8,719 bases of DNA. Source: CAYTLW01 sp964438735 (GTDB taxonomy: Bacteria; Myxococcota_A; UBA9042). The position numbers and the translations under genes were made by a program. The stretch lies in the NCBI GenBank assembly GCA_964438735.1, contig CAYTLW010000204.1:1-8719 (forward strand). Reading direction: 5' to 3'. Positions 1-6,273 of the stretch are shown here, one piece after another. A model generated the notes under the pieces. It ran no database searches, had not been told where the DNA came from, and saw nothing but the letters and a program-made list of their open reading frames with translations. The first letter of the stretch is position 1, and every line of letters begins with the position of its first letter.

Positions 1-342
1 CGGGACCTGCTGACCGACATCGCCTGGCGCCACAGCCGCGAATTGATCGACGACGTGGAGAAGCAGCTGGAGCAGACGTCGCGCAAATACATGGTGACCT
101 ACAAGCACCTCACGCCCATCGTCTGGGTCTCGGTGGCCGATATCGGGGTCAACCTGGACATTCGATACCTGTGTCGGGCGCGCGCGAGGCGGAGCACGGC
201 GGGCGCCATGTGGGCGGACATCCTGCGGGGATTCGCCGACAATTCAGACATGGACTTCGCCTATCCCACCAACCGCCTCTATAACCACAAGGTGGAGGGC
301 AAAATGCCGATGCGAGCGCAGGACCCGCCGCCGCCGGCCTGA
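1..342 (+). CDS. MscS-family mechanosensitive ion channel, C-terminal part (partial)
   Basis: Reading frame 1 is open from the first base to a TGA at 340-342, giving the last 113 residues of a protein whose start lies outside the window. The segment with 'VSVADIGVNLDIRYLC', an arginine-rich stretch, then 'FADNSDMDFAYPTNRLYNH' matches, from memory, the C-terminal cytoplasmic alpha/beta domain of MscS-type small-conductance channels, where 'L-x-x-R-Y' and 'I-D-F-A-Y-P-T' are typical. Such channels sit in the inner membrane and release solutes on hypo-osmotic shock. The membrane segments and pore helix are not in the window, so the subtype cannot be told. The protein ends in a short proline-rich tail (D-P-P-P-P-A). 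The next gene starts 9 bases downstream on the same strand, which suggests an operon. The family call is fairly secure; no gene symbol is justified. Confidence 0.8.
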   Translation, partial: RDLLTDIAWRHSRELIDDVEKQLEQTSRKYMVTYKHLTPIVWVSVADIGVNLDIRYLCRARARRSTAGAMWADILRGFADNSDMDFAYPTNRLYNHKVEGKMPMRAQDPPPPA

Positions 343-351
343 ATCGACGCC

Positions 352-1467
352 ATGAGTTCGACCCGCTACCACCTGTTCTGTGCTGTCACCCCGGGTTTGG
401 AGGGGTTGCTGGAGGAAGAGGTGCGCGCCCTGGGCATCAGCGGCCGACTGCGCCCGCTGGCCGGCGGGCTCGAGGTGCAGGTGGATCGGCACGGGTTGTG
501 GACCCTGGCCTGTCGCAGCCGGCTTGCCGAGTCCCTGCGGGTGCGCATCGGCCGCTTCGAGGTGCGTCGATTCGATCAACTGGAGATCGCCCTGGAGCGT
601 ATCGCCTGGCACGCCTGGCTGCCGGCGGGGTCGACGCCGGCTGTACACGCGGTCTGCCGGAAGTCGGCGCTCTATCACAGCGGTGCCGTGGCCGAGCGGG
701 TGAGCCAGGCGATCGAGACCAAACAGGCCGGCCGCGGCGAGGCGAGCTGGGATGGCCCGGCGCCGGTGGTACACGTGCGCCTGGATCGCGATGTCTGTCG
801 GGTCAGCATCGACGCCTCGGGAGCGCTGCTGCATCGGCGTGGCTGGCGCAAGCTGGTAGGCAGAGCGCCCATGCGCGAGACCTTGGCAGCGGCCTGCCTG
901 CGCGCGGCGGCATTGCCGCCGGACGTCGTGCTCTGGGATCCATTCTGCGGCGCTGGCACCATCCCCATCGAGTACCTGCGCGGCAGCGCGAACCTGCCTA
1001 CCTGGCGACCCGGCCGGCGCCTTGCGTTCGAAGACTGGCCCACCCATGACGACAATGCCTGGAGCGCCTGGCGGGATGGTCTGGACCTCACCGCTGCGCC
1101 GCCGACGCGGGCCATCGCCTCCGATATCGATCCCAGCGCCATCGATGCGGCGCGCGGCAACGCCGAGATGGCCGGCGTCAGCGACTGGCTCGATCTGCAC
1201 ATCGGCGACTTTGACGATGTCGTCGACCACGTGCCGCAGGGCGCGGCGGTGGTCTGCAATCCGCCCTATGGCAAACGGTTGGGCCGGCGTGAGCTGGTGG
1301 ATACCTTCACCCGCTTCGGTCGCCTGTTGCGGCGACGCAAGGACCTGGTGCCCGTCGCGGTGCTATCCGGCGCTCCGGGCTTTGGACGTGCCACGGGATT
1401 GCAGTGGAAGACGGCGCTTCGGCTGCAGAATCGCGGCCTGCGGGTGCGCCTCTTCGTACGCGACTGA
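352..1467 (+). CDS. RlmL-like THUMP-domain class I SAM-dependent RNA methyltransferase
   Basis: A 371-residue protein, expected to transfer a methyl group from S-adenosylmethionine to a guanine N2 of 23S rRNA in the cytoplasm. The N-terminus (YHLFCAVTPGLEGLLEEEV) is the usual start of the RlmL/YcbY/YpsC group, which supports the ATG at 352. A ferredoxin-like plus THUMP region fills roughly residues 1-155, followed by 'LHRRGWR...APMRETLAAACL', the family link to the catalytic domain. Motif I is DPFCGAGT (196-203), motif II is SDID (257-260), and the catalytic motif IV is NPPYG (303-307). E. coli RlmL is a two-domain fusion of about 700 residues; this protein has only the RlmL half, as in many bacteria. 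No strong ribosome-binding site precedes the start, and the 9-base gap to the channel gene suggests translational coupling. The exact target base cannot be read from sequence; 'THUMP-domain RNA methyltransferase' is the safe call. Confidence 0.88.
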   Translation: MSSTRYHLFCAVTPGLEGLLEEEVRALGISGRLRPLAGGLEVQVDRHGLWTLACRSRLAESLRVRIGRFEVRRFDQLEIALERIAWHAWLPAGSTPAVHAVCRKSALYHSGAVAERVSQAIETKQAGRGEASWDGPAPVVHVRLDRDVCRVSIDASGALLHRRGWRKLVGRAPMRETLAAACLRAAALPPDVVLWDPFCGAGTIPIEYLRGSANLPTWRPGRRLAFEDWPTHDDNAWSAWRDGLDLTAAPPTRAIASDIDPSAIDAARGNAEMAGVSDWLDLHIGDFDDVVDHVPQGAAVVCNPPYGKRLGRRELVDTFTRFGRLLRRRKDLVPVAVLSGAPGFGRATGLQWKTALRLQNRGLRVRLFVRD

Positions 1468-1488
1468 TCGTTTGCAGTCAGCCGGCGC

Positions 1489-2601
1489 TCAGGAGCCCGT
1501 GGCGCCCTTGGGCAGGTTCACGCAGCCCTTGGACTCATCGCACGTATCGGTGGTGTCGGCGTCGCCATCGTCGCAGAGCTTGTCCTCGGCGGCGTGGATG
1601 CAGGTGCCGCTGGCCTTGTGGCAGAGATCCTCGGTGCACTTGATGCCGTCGTCGCAATCCTTGGCCGGCCCAGGCATGCAGACATCGCCCTTGCAAGCAT
1701 CCCCCACCGTGCAGGGGCTGCCATCATCGCAGTTGGCGCCGTCGCTGGCCTCGTGCACGCAGCCCTTGTTGGCTTTGCAGGAGTCCATGGTGCAGGGATT
1801 GTCATCGGCGCAGTCGCGCTTTTCGCCGGTGCAGACGCCCTGGCTGCAGGCGTCGTCCACCGTGCAGGTCTTGCCGTCATCACACTTGCCCACCACCGGC
1901 GTGAAGACGCAGCCCATGGCCGGATTACAGTGTTCTGTCGTGCAGTTGGATCCGTCGTCGCAGGTAAACTCGTTGACCTCGCCATCGCAGTCGTCGTCGA
2001 TGTGGTTGCAGACCTCTTCGGTGGGCTCGTAGTCGCCCACGCAATCGGTCAGGCCGCCGCCGGTGCAGACGCGCGAGCCGGGGCAGGCGGCCTTGCCGTC
2101 AGCAGATTCGGCCACACAGGAGGTGGACAGCGACTTGGACGCCGCCCATTCCGAACACGAGCAGACGCCGTAGTCGCCGGGATCGCCTTCCTTCTGTTCC
2201 GGCACGCACATCTGCACGGTCTTGCCCTCGACCGTCTTGGCCGACTTGCAGACGTACTTGCGCGGGCTGCTCTCCGGGCAGTCGCCATCAGAGGAGCAGG
2301 TGATGCCGCAGAAGGAACCGGCGACCCCGTAGTCGACACAGGCGGGTTCCTTGTCGTCGTCGCCATCGCAGGTGATGGACGATGAGCACGGGTTGCACAG
2401 CGTGCTGCCGGGTTTGTCCAGGGCGAACTTCTCCACATCGGCCTGCTGCACATCCGGAGTCGACGCGCCGTTGGATTCATCGCCGTCGCCGTCGCTGCCG
2501 TCGCTGTTGCTGCAGCCTGCCATGGCGAGGGCCAGGCAGAGCAGCCCGATCGCCAAGCAGCGGATCATCATCGTGTGGTTTACAAGGTGTTGTTTGCGCA
2601 T
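1489..2601 (-). CDS. Cysteine-rich MopE-like lipoprotein with C-D-D-G repeats (protein C)
   Basis: A 370-residue exported protein. The frame is open further upstream to 2685, but the ATG at 2601 is chosen because AAAAAGG lies 7 bases before it and a signal peptide follows. The hydrophobic segment 'CLAIGLLCLALAMAGC' ends in a lipobox (M-A-G-C, Cys30), then a Ser/Asp/Gly-rich acidic tether. The mature part is rich in cysteine and aspartate. Residues 196-211 (EVCNHIDDDCDGEVNE) match the MopE-type putative metal-binding motif. Residues from about 212 carry six units of the C-D-D-G-x-x-C-T-x-D-x-C type, as in the repeat named after Dictyostelium CTDC proteins. Likely a disulfide-stabilised, cation-binding surface lipoprotein; function unknown. 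The methionine at lipobox position -3 is slightly unusual. The gene converges on the methyltransferase gene with 21 bases between stops and diverges from the ABC gene. Confidence 0.85.
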   Translation of the reverse strand: MRKQHLVNHTMMIRCLAIGLLCLALAMAGCSNSDGSDGDGDESNGASTPDVQQADVEKFALDKPGSTLCNPCSSSITCDGDDDKEPACVDYGVAGSFCGITCSSDGDCPESSPRKYVCKSAKTVEGKTVQMCVPEQKEGDPGDYGVCSCSEWAASKSLSTSCVAESADGKAACPGSRVCTGGGLTDCVGDYEPTEEVCNHIDDDCDGEVNEFTCDDGSNCTTEHCNPAMGCVFTPVVGKCDDGKTCTVDDACSQGVCTGEKRDCADDNPCTMDSCKANKGCVHEASDGANCDDGSPCTVGDACKGDVCMPGPAKDCDDGIKCTEDLCHKASGTCIHAAEDKLCDDGDADTTDTCDESKGCVNLPKGATGS

Positions 2602-2608
2602 CGCTTGA

Positions 2609-2615
2609 CCTTTTT
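2609..2615 (-). promoter_or_regulatory. Ribosome-binding site that decides the start of protein C
   Basis: On the minus strand AAAAAGG lies 7 bases before the ATG at 2601. The alternative in-frame starts upstream (to 2685) or at the double Met ten codons downstream have no comparable site, and the lipoprotein signal follows directly from 2601. Confidence 0.6.
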
Positions 2616-2656
2616 GCCCCGTTACGTGAGACGGTGGCGGCGTTGTGGACGATGCC

Positions 2657-2685
2657 ATGATGCCGTGGCGATCGACACGGCGCAA
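2657..2685 (-). promoter_or_regulatory. Weak sigma-70-like promoter candidate for protein C
   Basis: Minus strand: TTGCGC (2680-2685) and CATCAT (2657-2662) are separated by 17 bases, and the -10-like box lies about 56 bases before the protein C start. Each hexamer matches the consensus only partly (3 of 6 and 4 of 6), so this is a candidate only. It overlaps the inverted repeat at 2662-2681. Confidence 0.2.
2662..2681. promoter_or_regulatory. Inverted repeat in the divergent promoter region, possible operator
   Basis: GCCGTG (2662-2667) and CACGGC (2676-2681) form perfect 6-base arms around an 8-base spacer, in the 113-base gap between protein C (leftward) and the ABC transporter (rightward). 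Location and dyad symmetry fit a regulator site acting on one or both genes. In GC-rich DNA such short repeats also arise by chance, and no regulator gene is nearby. Confidence 0.25.
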
Positions 2686-2714
2686 CGCGGGTCGCGACGG
2701 CGGCAGGGGGAGCG

Positions 2715-4535
2715 ATGTCTCGCAGGGGTGCCCGAGCCACGACCGAAGCGGTCGACGTCGGCAACGTGCTCAAGCGCAAGATGAGCTGGCGCGAGATCCT
2801 GTCCGTCACGGGCCGCATCCCCATGTCCAGACTGCTCGACCTGGCCCGGCCGCAGTGGCGCATCCTGGCCCTGGGCACCGTGTTTCTCTTTGTTGGCAGC
2901 GCCGCTGGGCTGGCCTTTCCGCAGGCCATTCGTTTCATCATGGATGGCGCCTTCACCGAAGGCTCGCAGGACCTGGTCGACAAAGCCGCCGCGGCCATGT
3001 TGGTGATCTTCCTGGTACAGGGCATCGCCATCGCCGGCCGCTCCTACCTGTTCACAGTGGTCGGGGAACGCATCGTCACCGACCTGCGCAAGACGGTGTA
3101 CGGCCGCATCCTCGACCAGGAGGTGGCCTTCTTCGACAGCCGGCGAACCGGCGAGTTGATCAGCCGCCTGGCCTCGGACACCGGGGTGCTGCAGAACACC
3201 GTCAGCGTGAACATCTCCATGGCCCTGCGCCACGGCCTGATGGTGATCGGTGGCGTGGCGCTCCTACTTTGGACCTCGCCCTCGCTGACCGGGATGATGT
3301 TGCTGATCGTGCCGCCTGTGGCTGTGGGTGCGGTCATCTACGGCCGCAGGATTCGACGCTTCTCGCGCGGCGTGCACGACGCACTGGCCCAGGCCAGCGA
3401 GGCCGCCGAGGAGAGCATCTCCGGCATCCGAACCGTGCGCGCATTCACCGCCGAAGAGCGGGAACGAGGACGTTATGGCCAGGCGGTCGAGCACGCATTC
3501 GGGCTGGCCCGGCAAAGGGCGCTGCTGGGCGCCGGCTTCATCGGCGTGACGTCGTTTGCCGGCTATGGCGCCATCGCCATCGTGCTCTGGCTGGGCGGCC
3601 GAGCGGTGTTGCAGGGCGAGATGACCGTCGGCGACCTGACGTCGTTTGTGCTCTACACGTTGACCGTCGCCTTCGCCCTGGGCGCGCTGGGCGGCCTCTG
3701 GGTCGACTTCATGCGCGCGGTGGGTGCGGGAGAGCGGGTCTTCGAGATCATGGATCGCGACCCGGCCATTCACAACGACGACGGCCTGCGACCCGACAGC
3801 ATGGCGGGGCGTGTGCGCTTCGAACACGTCGACTTCACCTACCCGGCGCGGCCGGACATCCAGGTGCTGCACGATGTGGACCTGGCGGTGGATCCCGGCG
3901 AGGTGATCGCCCTGGTGGGACCCTCGGGCAGTGGCAAGTCCACGGTCGCCGCTCTGCTGCAACGCCTGTACGACCCCGACGGCGGCCAGGTACTGGTCGA
4001 CGAACACGACGTGCGCGACCTGTCGCCGGACTGGTTGCGCCAGCGCATCGGTGTCGTGGCCCAGGAGCCGGTGCTCTTCTCGGCGACCGTGGCCGAGAAC
4101 ATCCTCTACGGCAGACCCGACGCCGAGCGCGCCGACGTCGAAGCCGCAGCCGCCGCAGCCAACGCCGCCGACTTCATCGCCGGCTTCCCCGAGGGCTACG
4201 ACACCGAGGTGGGCGAGCGCGGCGTGCAGTTATCAGGTGGTCAGAAGCAACGCGTGGCCATCGCCCGGGCGGTGTTGAAAGACCCGCGAATCCTGTTGCT
4301 GGACGAGGCGACGAGCGCGCTGGATGCGGAGAGCGAGCACCTGGTCAAGGACGCGTTGGATCGGCTGATGAAGGGGCGGACCACCCTGGTCATCGCGCAC
4401 CGGCTGTCGACCGTGAAGGATGCCGACCGGGTCGCAGTGGTCGATGGCGGTCGGGTGGTCGAGGTGGGGCCGCACGAGGAGCTGGTCGAGCGGCATGGGT
4501 TGTATCGGCGGCTGGTGGAGCGGCAGTTGGCTTAA
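2715..4535 (+). CDS. ABC half-exporter, fused permease and ATP-binding protein (ABCB/MsbA type)
   Basis: A 606-residue inner-membrane transporter expected to act as a homodimer, exporting a lipid, lipophilic compound or peptide; the substrate cannot be read from sequence. The ATG at 2715 follows the purine-rich AGGGGGAG (2705-2712). After about 45 cytoplasmic residues, hydrophobic segments lie near residues 48-70, 90-110, 172-212 and 270-340, consistent with six membrane spans. The exporter motif 'FFDSRRTGELISRLASDT' lies between them. The nucleotide-binding domain is complete: A-loop Tyr376, Walker A GPSGSGKST (402-410), Q-loop Gln450 in 'VVAQEPVLFSATVAENI', signature LSGGQ (506-510), Walker B ILLLDE (526-531, catalytic Glu531), D-loop SALD (534-537) and H-loop His562. 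Length and order are normal for the family. It is transcribed away from protein C. No partner half-transporter or membrane-fusion gene is adjacent. Confidence 0.93.
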   Translation: MSRRGARATTEAVDVGNVLKRKMSWREILSVTGRIPMSRLLDLARPQWRILALGTVFLFVGSAAGLAFPQAIRFIMDGAFTEGSQDLVDKAAAAMLVIFLVQGIAIAGRSYLFTVVGERIVTDLRKTVYGRILDQEVAFFDSRRTGELISRLASDTGVLQNTVSVNISMALRHGLMVIGGVALLLWTSPSLTGMMLLIVPPVAVGAVIYGRRIRRFSRGVHDALAQASEAAEESISGIRTVRAFTAEERERGRYGQAVEHAFGLARQRALLGAGFIGVTSFAGYGAIAIVLWLGGRAVLQGEMTVGDLTSFVLYTLTVAFALGALGGLWVDFMRAVGAGERVFEIMDRDPAIHNDDGLRPDSMAGRVRFEHVDFTYPARPDIQVLHDVDLAVDPGEVIALVGPSGSGKSTVAALLQRLYDPDGGQVLVDEHDVRDLSPDWLRQRIGVVAQEPVLFSATVAENILYGRPDAERADVEAAAAAANAADFIAGFPEGYDTEVGERGVQLSGGQKQRVAIARAVLKDPRILLLDEATSALDAESEHLVKDALDRLMKGRTTLVIAHRLSTVKDADRVAVVDGGRVVEVGPHEELVERHGLYRRLVERQLA

Positions 4536-4573
4536 AGCAACGGAGGCGGGTGGGTCGCGGTGACCGTTTGTGC

Positions 4574-4615
4574 GTCCGCGTCCGTGGCCCTGCCCGTGTC
4601 TGTGTCTGTGTCCAA
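4574..4615. repeat. Short degenerate hexanucleotide-periodic array
   Basis: About seven consecutive hexamers of the form GTCCGC, GTCCGT, GTCTGT follow the end of the ABC gene. Read on the other strand they become ACAGAC/ACGGAC units, the same kind of DNA as the longer array at 6047-6178 but inverted. A 9-base tandem repeat (CTCGCTCCG twice, 4648-4665) follows nearby. This lies in the 265-base gap 4536-4800, in which I see no convincing gene. Confidence 0.55.
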
Positions 4616-4619
4616 CTCA

Positions 4620-4642
4620 CAGTGTGATGGAATATCACACTG
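4620..4642. repeat. Perfect 9-base inverted repeat with 5-base centre
   Basis: CAGTGTGAT (4620-4628) and ATCACACTG (4634-4642) are exact reverse complements around GGAAT. It could be a regulator-binding dyad, since its arms contain TGTGA and TCACA as in CRP/FNR-type sites. It could also be an RNA hairpin 84 bases past the ABC stop. The TGTGA-TCACA spacing is 7, not the 6 of classic CRP sites. No T-tract follows, which argues against a standard intrinsic terminator. Confidence 0.5.
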
Positions 4643-4764
4643 CTCGTCTCGCTCCGCTCGCTCCGTGTCCGTCCTGCCCGGGGGAGGGGTATGAAAACGG
4701 CTCCTGGTCAAGGCGTTGCGTGACGCGTGGCCATTCGACAGGCCTCGCCACGAACGCCAGTCAA

Positions 4765-4773
4765 TGCTATCAT
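4765..4773 (+). promoter_or_regulatory. Extended -10-like box upstream of gene A
   Basis: TGCTATCAT fits the extended -10 form TG-N-TATNAT and lies 27 bases before the GTG start of gene A. The paralogous gene B has TGCTATGAT at the equivalent place (7635-7643), in a gapless alignment through the ribosome-binding site. No good -35 box is seen, as is common with extended -10 promoters. Confidence 0.45.
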
Positions 4774-4778
4774 AACGG

Positions 4779-4795
4779 CCGGTTCCCCCGGAGTC
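4779..4795 (+). promoter_or_regulatory. 17-base leader element with ribosome-binding site, copy 1
   Basis: CCGGTTCCCCCGGAGTC is identical to 7649-7665 upstream of gene B. It holds the GGAG (4790-4793) that lies 7 bases before the GTG start at 4801 and therefore fixes that start. CCGG at 4779-4782 can pair with CCGG at 4788-4791 around a TTCCC loop, which would cover the first two bases of GGAG. Translational control is an inference. Confidence 0.55.
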
Positions 4796-4800
4796 TGAAC

Positions 4801-6042
4801 GTGCGTGCCGCTGCCACCGTCGCAGTCGCCGTGATCGCGTGTGCCACAGCCTGCGCGACCGAAGTCGAATGGTCCGGCGCCGACGCCGCTGACGGGCAGT
4901 TGGCGACCGCCGCGTTCGCGTTGTGTCCCCCCATTCCCTGCACGCCTGACAACAACGTCGATGAGTGTGATGACGGCCTGGCCAACACGTTGGATGTGTG
5001 CACGGACGGATTCTGCAAGAACGTGTCCTTTGGTGGAGGCTGCGTCCCTTCTGAATACGGGTCGGGGCCGAGCTGTGACGACAGCAACCCGTGCTCACTG
5101 GACGCGTGCAAAAAGGCGGACCCGTGCCACGTCGCACCAAGCTGCGTGAACAAGGTGATCAAGGGCTGCTGCACGCACAACCTGGATTGCAACGACGGCC
5201 AGCCGTGCACGATCGACACCTGCAACCTCGCCGCATTGTCCTGCGTGCAGACACCCAAGAAGGACTGCTGCGACACGTCCAAGCAGTGCCTCGATGGCGA
5301 CCCGTGCACCGAGGGGTGGTGCGTTAACAACACCTGCTACTTCCCGCTGCTGAAGAACAAGACCGGCTGCGCGCCTCCGCCTCCGCCACCATGTCAGACG
5401 TGGATGGAGTGCGTCGATGACAAGGTGTGCACGGCCGACTACTGCCACAAGGGAACGTGCAAGCACGCCAAGGTGGAGGGCTGCTGCGAGGACGACGCCG
5501 ATGCGCTGACCGCATGTGATGACAAGAACGGCTGCACCATCGACTACTGCCTGAACAACACCTGCCGGTACACGGCGCCCAAGAGCGGCTGCTGTGCCTC
5601 AGATGCAGACTGCTTCGATGGCGACAAGTCGACCCTGGACAAGTGCGAGAACATCAGCCCGGTTACGTACATCGGCACATGTAAGTTCACCAAGAACCCG
5701 GCGGGTGGCTGCTCATGCTCCGTTGACGGCGCGATGAAGGGCATGCACTGCAACGACAACAACCTCTGCACAACCGATATGTGCGTCGACTGCAAGTGCG
5801 TTCACAAGGCGGTGCCCACATGCTGCAACTCGGTCTTTGAATGCGACGATGGTCATCCATGCACATGGGATGCGTGCATTTTCAACACGTGCACCAACCT
5901 GGTGCTCCAGACCGACGCGGACTGCTGCAGTCCAAAGACCGAAGAGTTGGATTGCTGGTCGTACAACCTGCCAGGGTTCCAGGGTCAGTGCTTGGAGCAG
6001 CCCGATGGCAAGTTCAAGTGCGCCAAGGTGCCGAAGGGGTAG
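4801..6042 (+). CDS. Cysteine-rich C-D-D-G-repeat putative lipoprotein (protein A)
   Basis: A 413-residue exported protein of unknown function, with about 60 cysteines. The frame is open upstream to 4570, but the GTG at 4801 is chosen because GGAG lies 7 bases before it, a signal peptide (MRAAATVAVAVIACATAC) begins there, and paralogue B starts at the matching point. Cys18 aligns with Cys18 of B and is the likely lipidation site, although the lipobox (A-T-A-C) is weak and VIAC at Cys14 is an alternative. The mature part opens with ALCPPIPCTPD. It then has nine units of the C-x-D-x-x-x-C-T-x-D-x-C type from Cys56 to about residue 360, often preceded by a Cys-Cys pair, with a proline bridge CAPPPPPPC in the middle. 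The density of cysteines implies disulfides made outside the cytoplasm. Units resemble the CTDC-type repeat of protein C, but no MopE motif is present. The final segment after Cys-Cys near residue 380 is not recognised. Confidence 0.85.
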   Translation: MRAAATVAVAVIACATACATEVEWSGADAADGQLATAAFALCPPIPCTPDNNVDECDDGLANTLDVCTDGFCKNVSFGGGCVPSEYGSGPSCDDSNPCSLDACKKADPCHVAPSCVNKVIKGCCTHNLDCNDGQPCTIDTCNLAALSCVQTPKKDCCDTSKQCLDGDPCTEGWCVNNTCYFPLLKNKTGCAPPPPPPCQTWMECVDDKVCTADYCHKGTCKHAKVEGCCEDDADALTACDDKNGCTIDYCLNNTCRYTAPKSGCCASDADCFDGDKSTLDKCENISPVTYIGTCKFTKNPAGGCSCSVDGAMKGMHCNDNNLCTTDMCVDCKCVHKAVPTCCNSVFECDDGHPCTWDACIFNTCTNLVLQTDADCCSPKTEELDCWSYNLPGFQGQCLEQPDGKFKCAKVPKG

Positions 6043-6046
6043 GCGC

Positions 6047-6178
6047 GGTCGCGGACACGGTCACGGACACGGTCACAGACACGGACACGGTCACGGTCAC
6101 GGTTATTGTCACCGTCGCGGTTACGGATACGGCCACTGTCACCGTCGCGGTCACGGACACGGTCACAGACACGGCGGC
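6047..6178. repeat. 22-unit degenerate hexanucleotide array
   Basis: Starting 4 bases after the stop of gene A, 22 hexamers run in perfect phase. The common units are GGTCAC and GGACAC, with variants such as AGACAC, TGTCAC, CGTCGC, GGTTAC and GGCCAC; the last two bases are the most constant. One four-hexamer block (GGTCAC, GGACAC, GGTCAC, AGACAC) occurs exactly twice, at 6059-6082 and 6149-6172, suggesting internal duplication. Because the period is a multiple of three, the forward reading frames stay open as dipeptide repeats (Val/Asp-Thr, His-Gly, Arg-Ser), which gives a false look of coding. It fills most of the 231-base gap before the DUF2330 gene. Confidence 0.85.
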
Positions 6179-6223
6179 GCCACGGCTACCGCCACAGCCT
6201 GAGCCTCGAATTGCTCCGGGTTC

Positions 6224-6232
6224 TGCTACCCT
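6224..6232 (+). promoter_or_regulatory. TGCTA box upstream of the DUF2330 gene, possible -10 region
   Basis: TGCTACCCT shares TGCTA and the final T with the boxes before genes A and B, and lies about 41 bases before the ATG. It is a poorer match to TATAAT and no -35 box is clear, so the call is tentative. Confidence 0.25.
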
Positions 6233-6242
6233 GGCGCTCGTC

Positions 6243-6258
6243 AACAGTTCTGAACAGT
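6243..6258. repeat. AACAGT direct repeat in the DUF2330 leader
   Basis: AACAGT occurs at 6243-6248 and 6253-6258, spaced exactly 10 bases apart, or one helical turn. The centre also reads GTTCTGAAC, a short dyad. The element lies between the TGCTA box and the ribosome-binding site. It could bind a regulator, but the repeat is short enough to be chance. Confidence 0.2.
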
Positions 6259-6273
6259 CCTCCGGAGGCCCGA

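Noticed and set aside
244..1230. Long antisense reading frame opposite the methyltransferase
   Set aside because: Long open antisense frames are expected in GC-rich coding DNA. The sense strand has clear methyltransferase motifs and the antisense product has no recognisable domain.
1468..1488. Bidirectional terminator between the convergent methyltransferase and protein C genes
   Set aside because: Only 21 bases separate the stops and they contain no convincing stem-loop or T-tract.
2645..4627. 660-codon frame overlapping the ABC transporter
   Set aside because: It is the alternate frame of a GC-rich gene. Its product is Arg/Gly/Pro-rich low complexity, while the other frame encodes a full ABC exporter.
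4691..4723. Ten-codon reading frame (MKTAPGQGVA) after a purine-rich GGGGAGGGG
   Set aside because: A leader peptide is possible, but the frame is very short, has no regulatory codon run or attenuator-like hairpins, and lies before the gene A promoter box, so it may not be in that transcript.
4570..4800. In-frame extension of gene A upstream of the GTG at 4801
   Set aside because: The extra residues come from low-complexity repeat and promoter DNA, would bury the signal peptide inside the protein, and have no counterpart in paralogue B.
6047..6178. CRISPR array
   Set aside because: Units are 6 bases long with no distinct repeat and spacer structure, and no cas gene is present.
5837..6202. 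Frame encoding a His-Gly-rich metal-binding-like peptide over the array
   Set aside because: It is the +1 frame of the hexamer repeat. Other frames give equally regular dipeptide runs, and the upstream part overlaps gene A out of frame, with no start signal.
6040..6273. Possible readthrough fusion of gene A to the DUF2330 gene, which are in the same frame with only one TAG between them
   Set aside because: The hexamer array has no stop codons in this frame simply because of its composition. The DUF2330 gene has its own ribosome-binding site and signal peptide, so a fusion is not needed; suppression of TAG cannot be shown from sequence.
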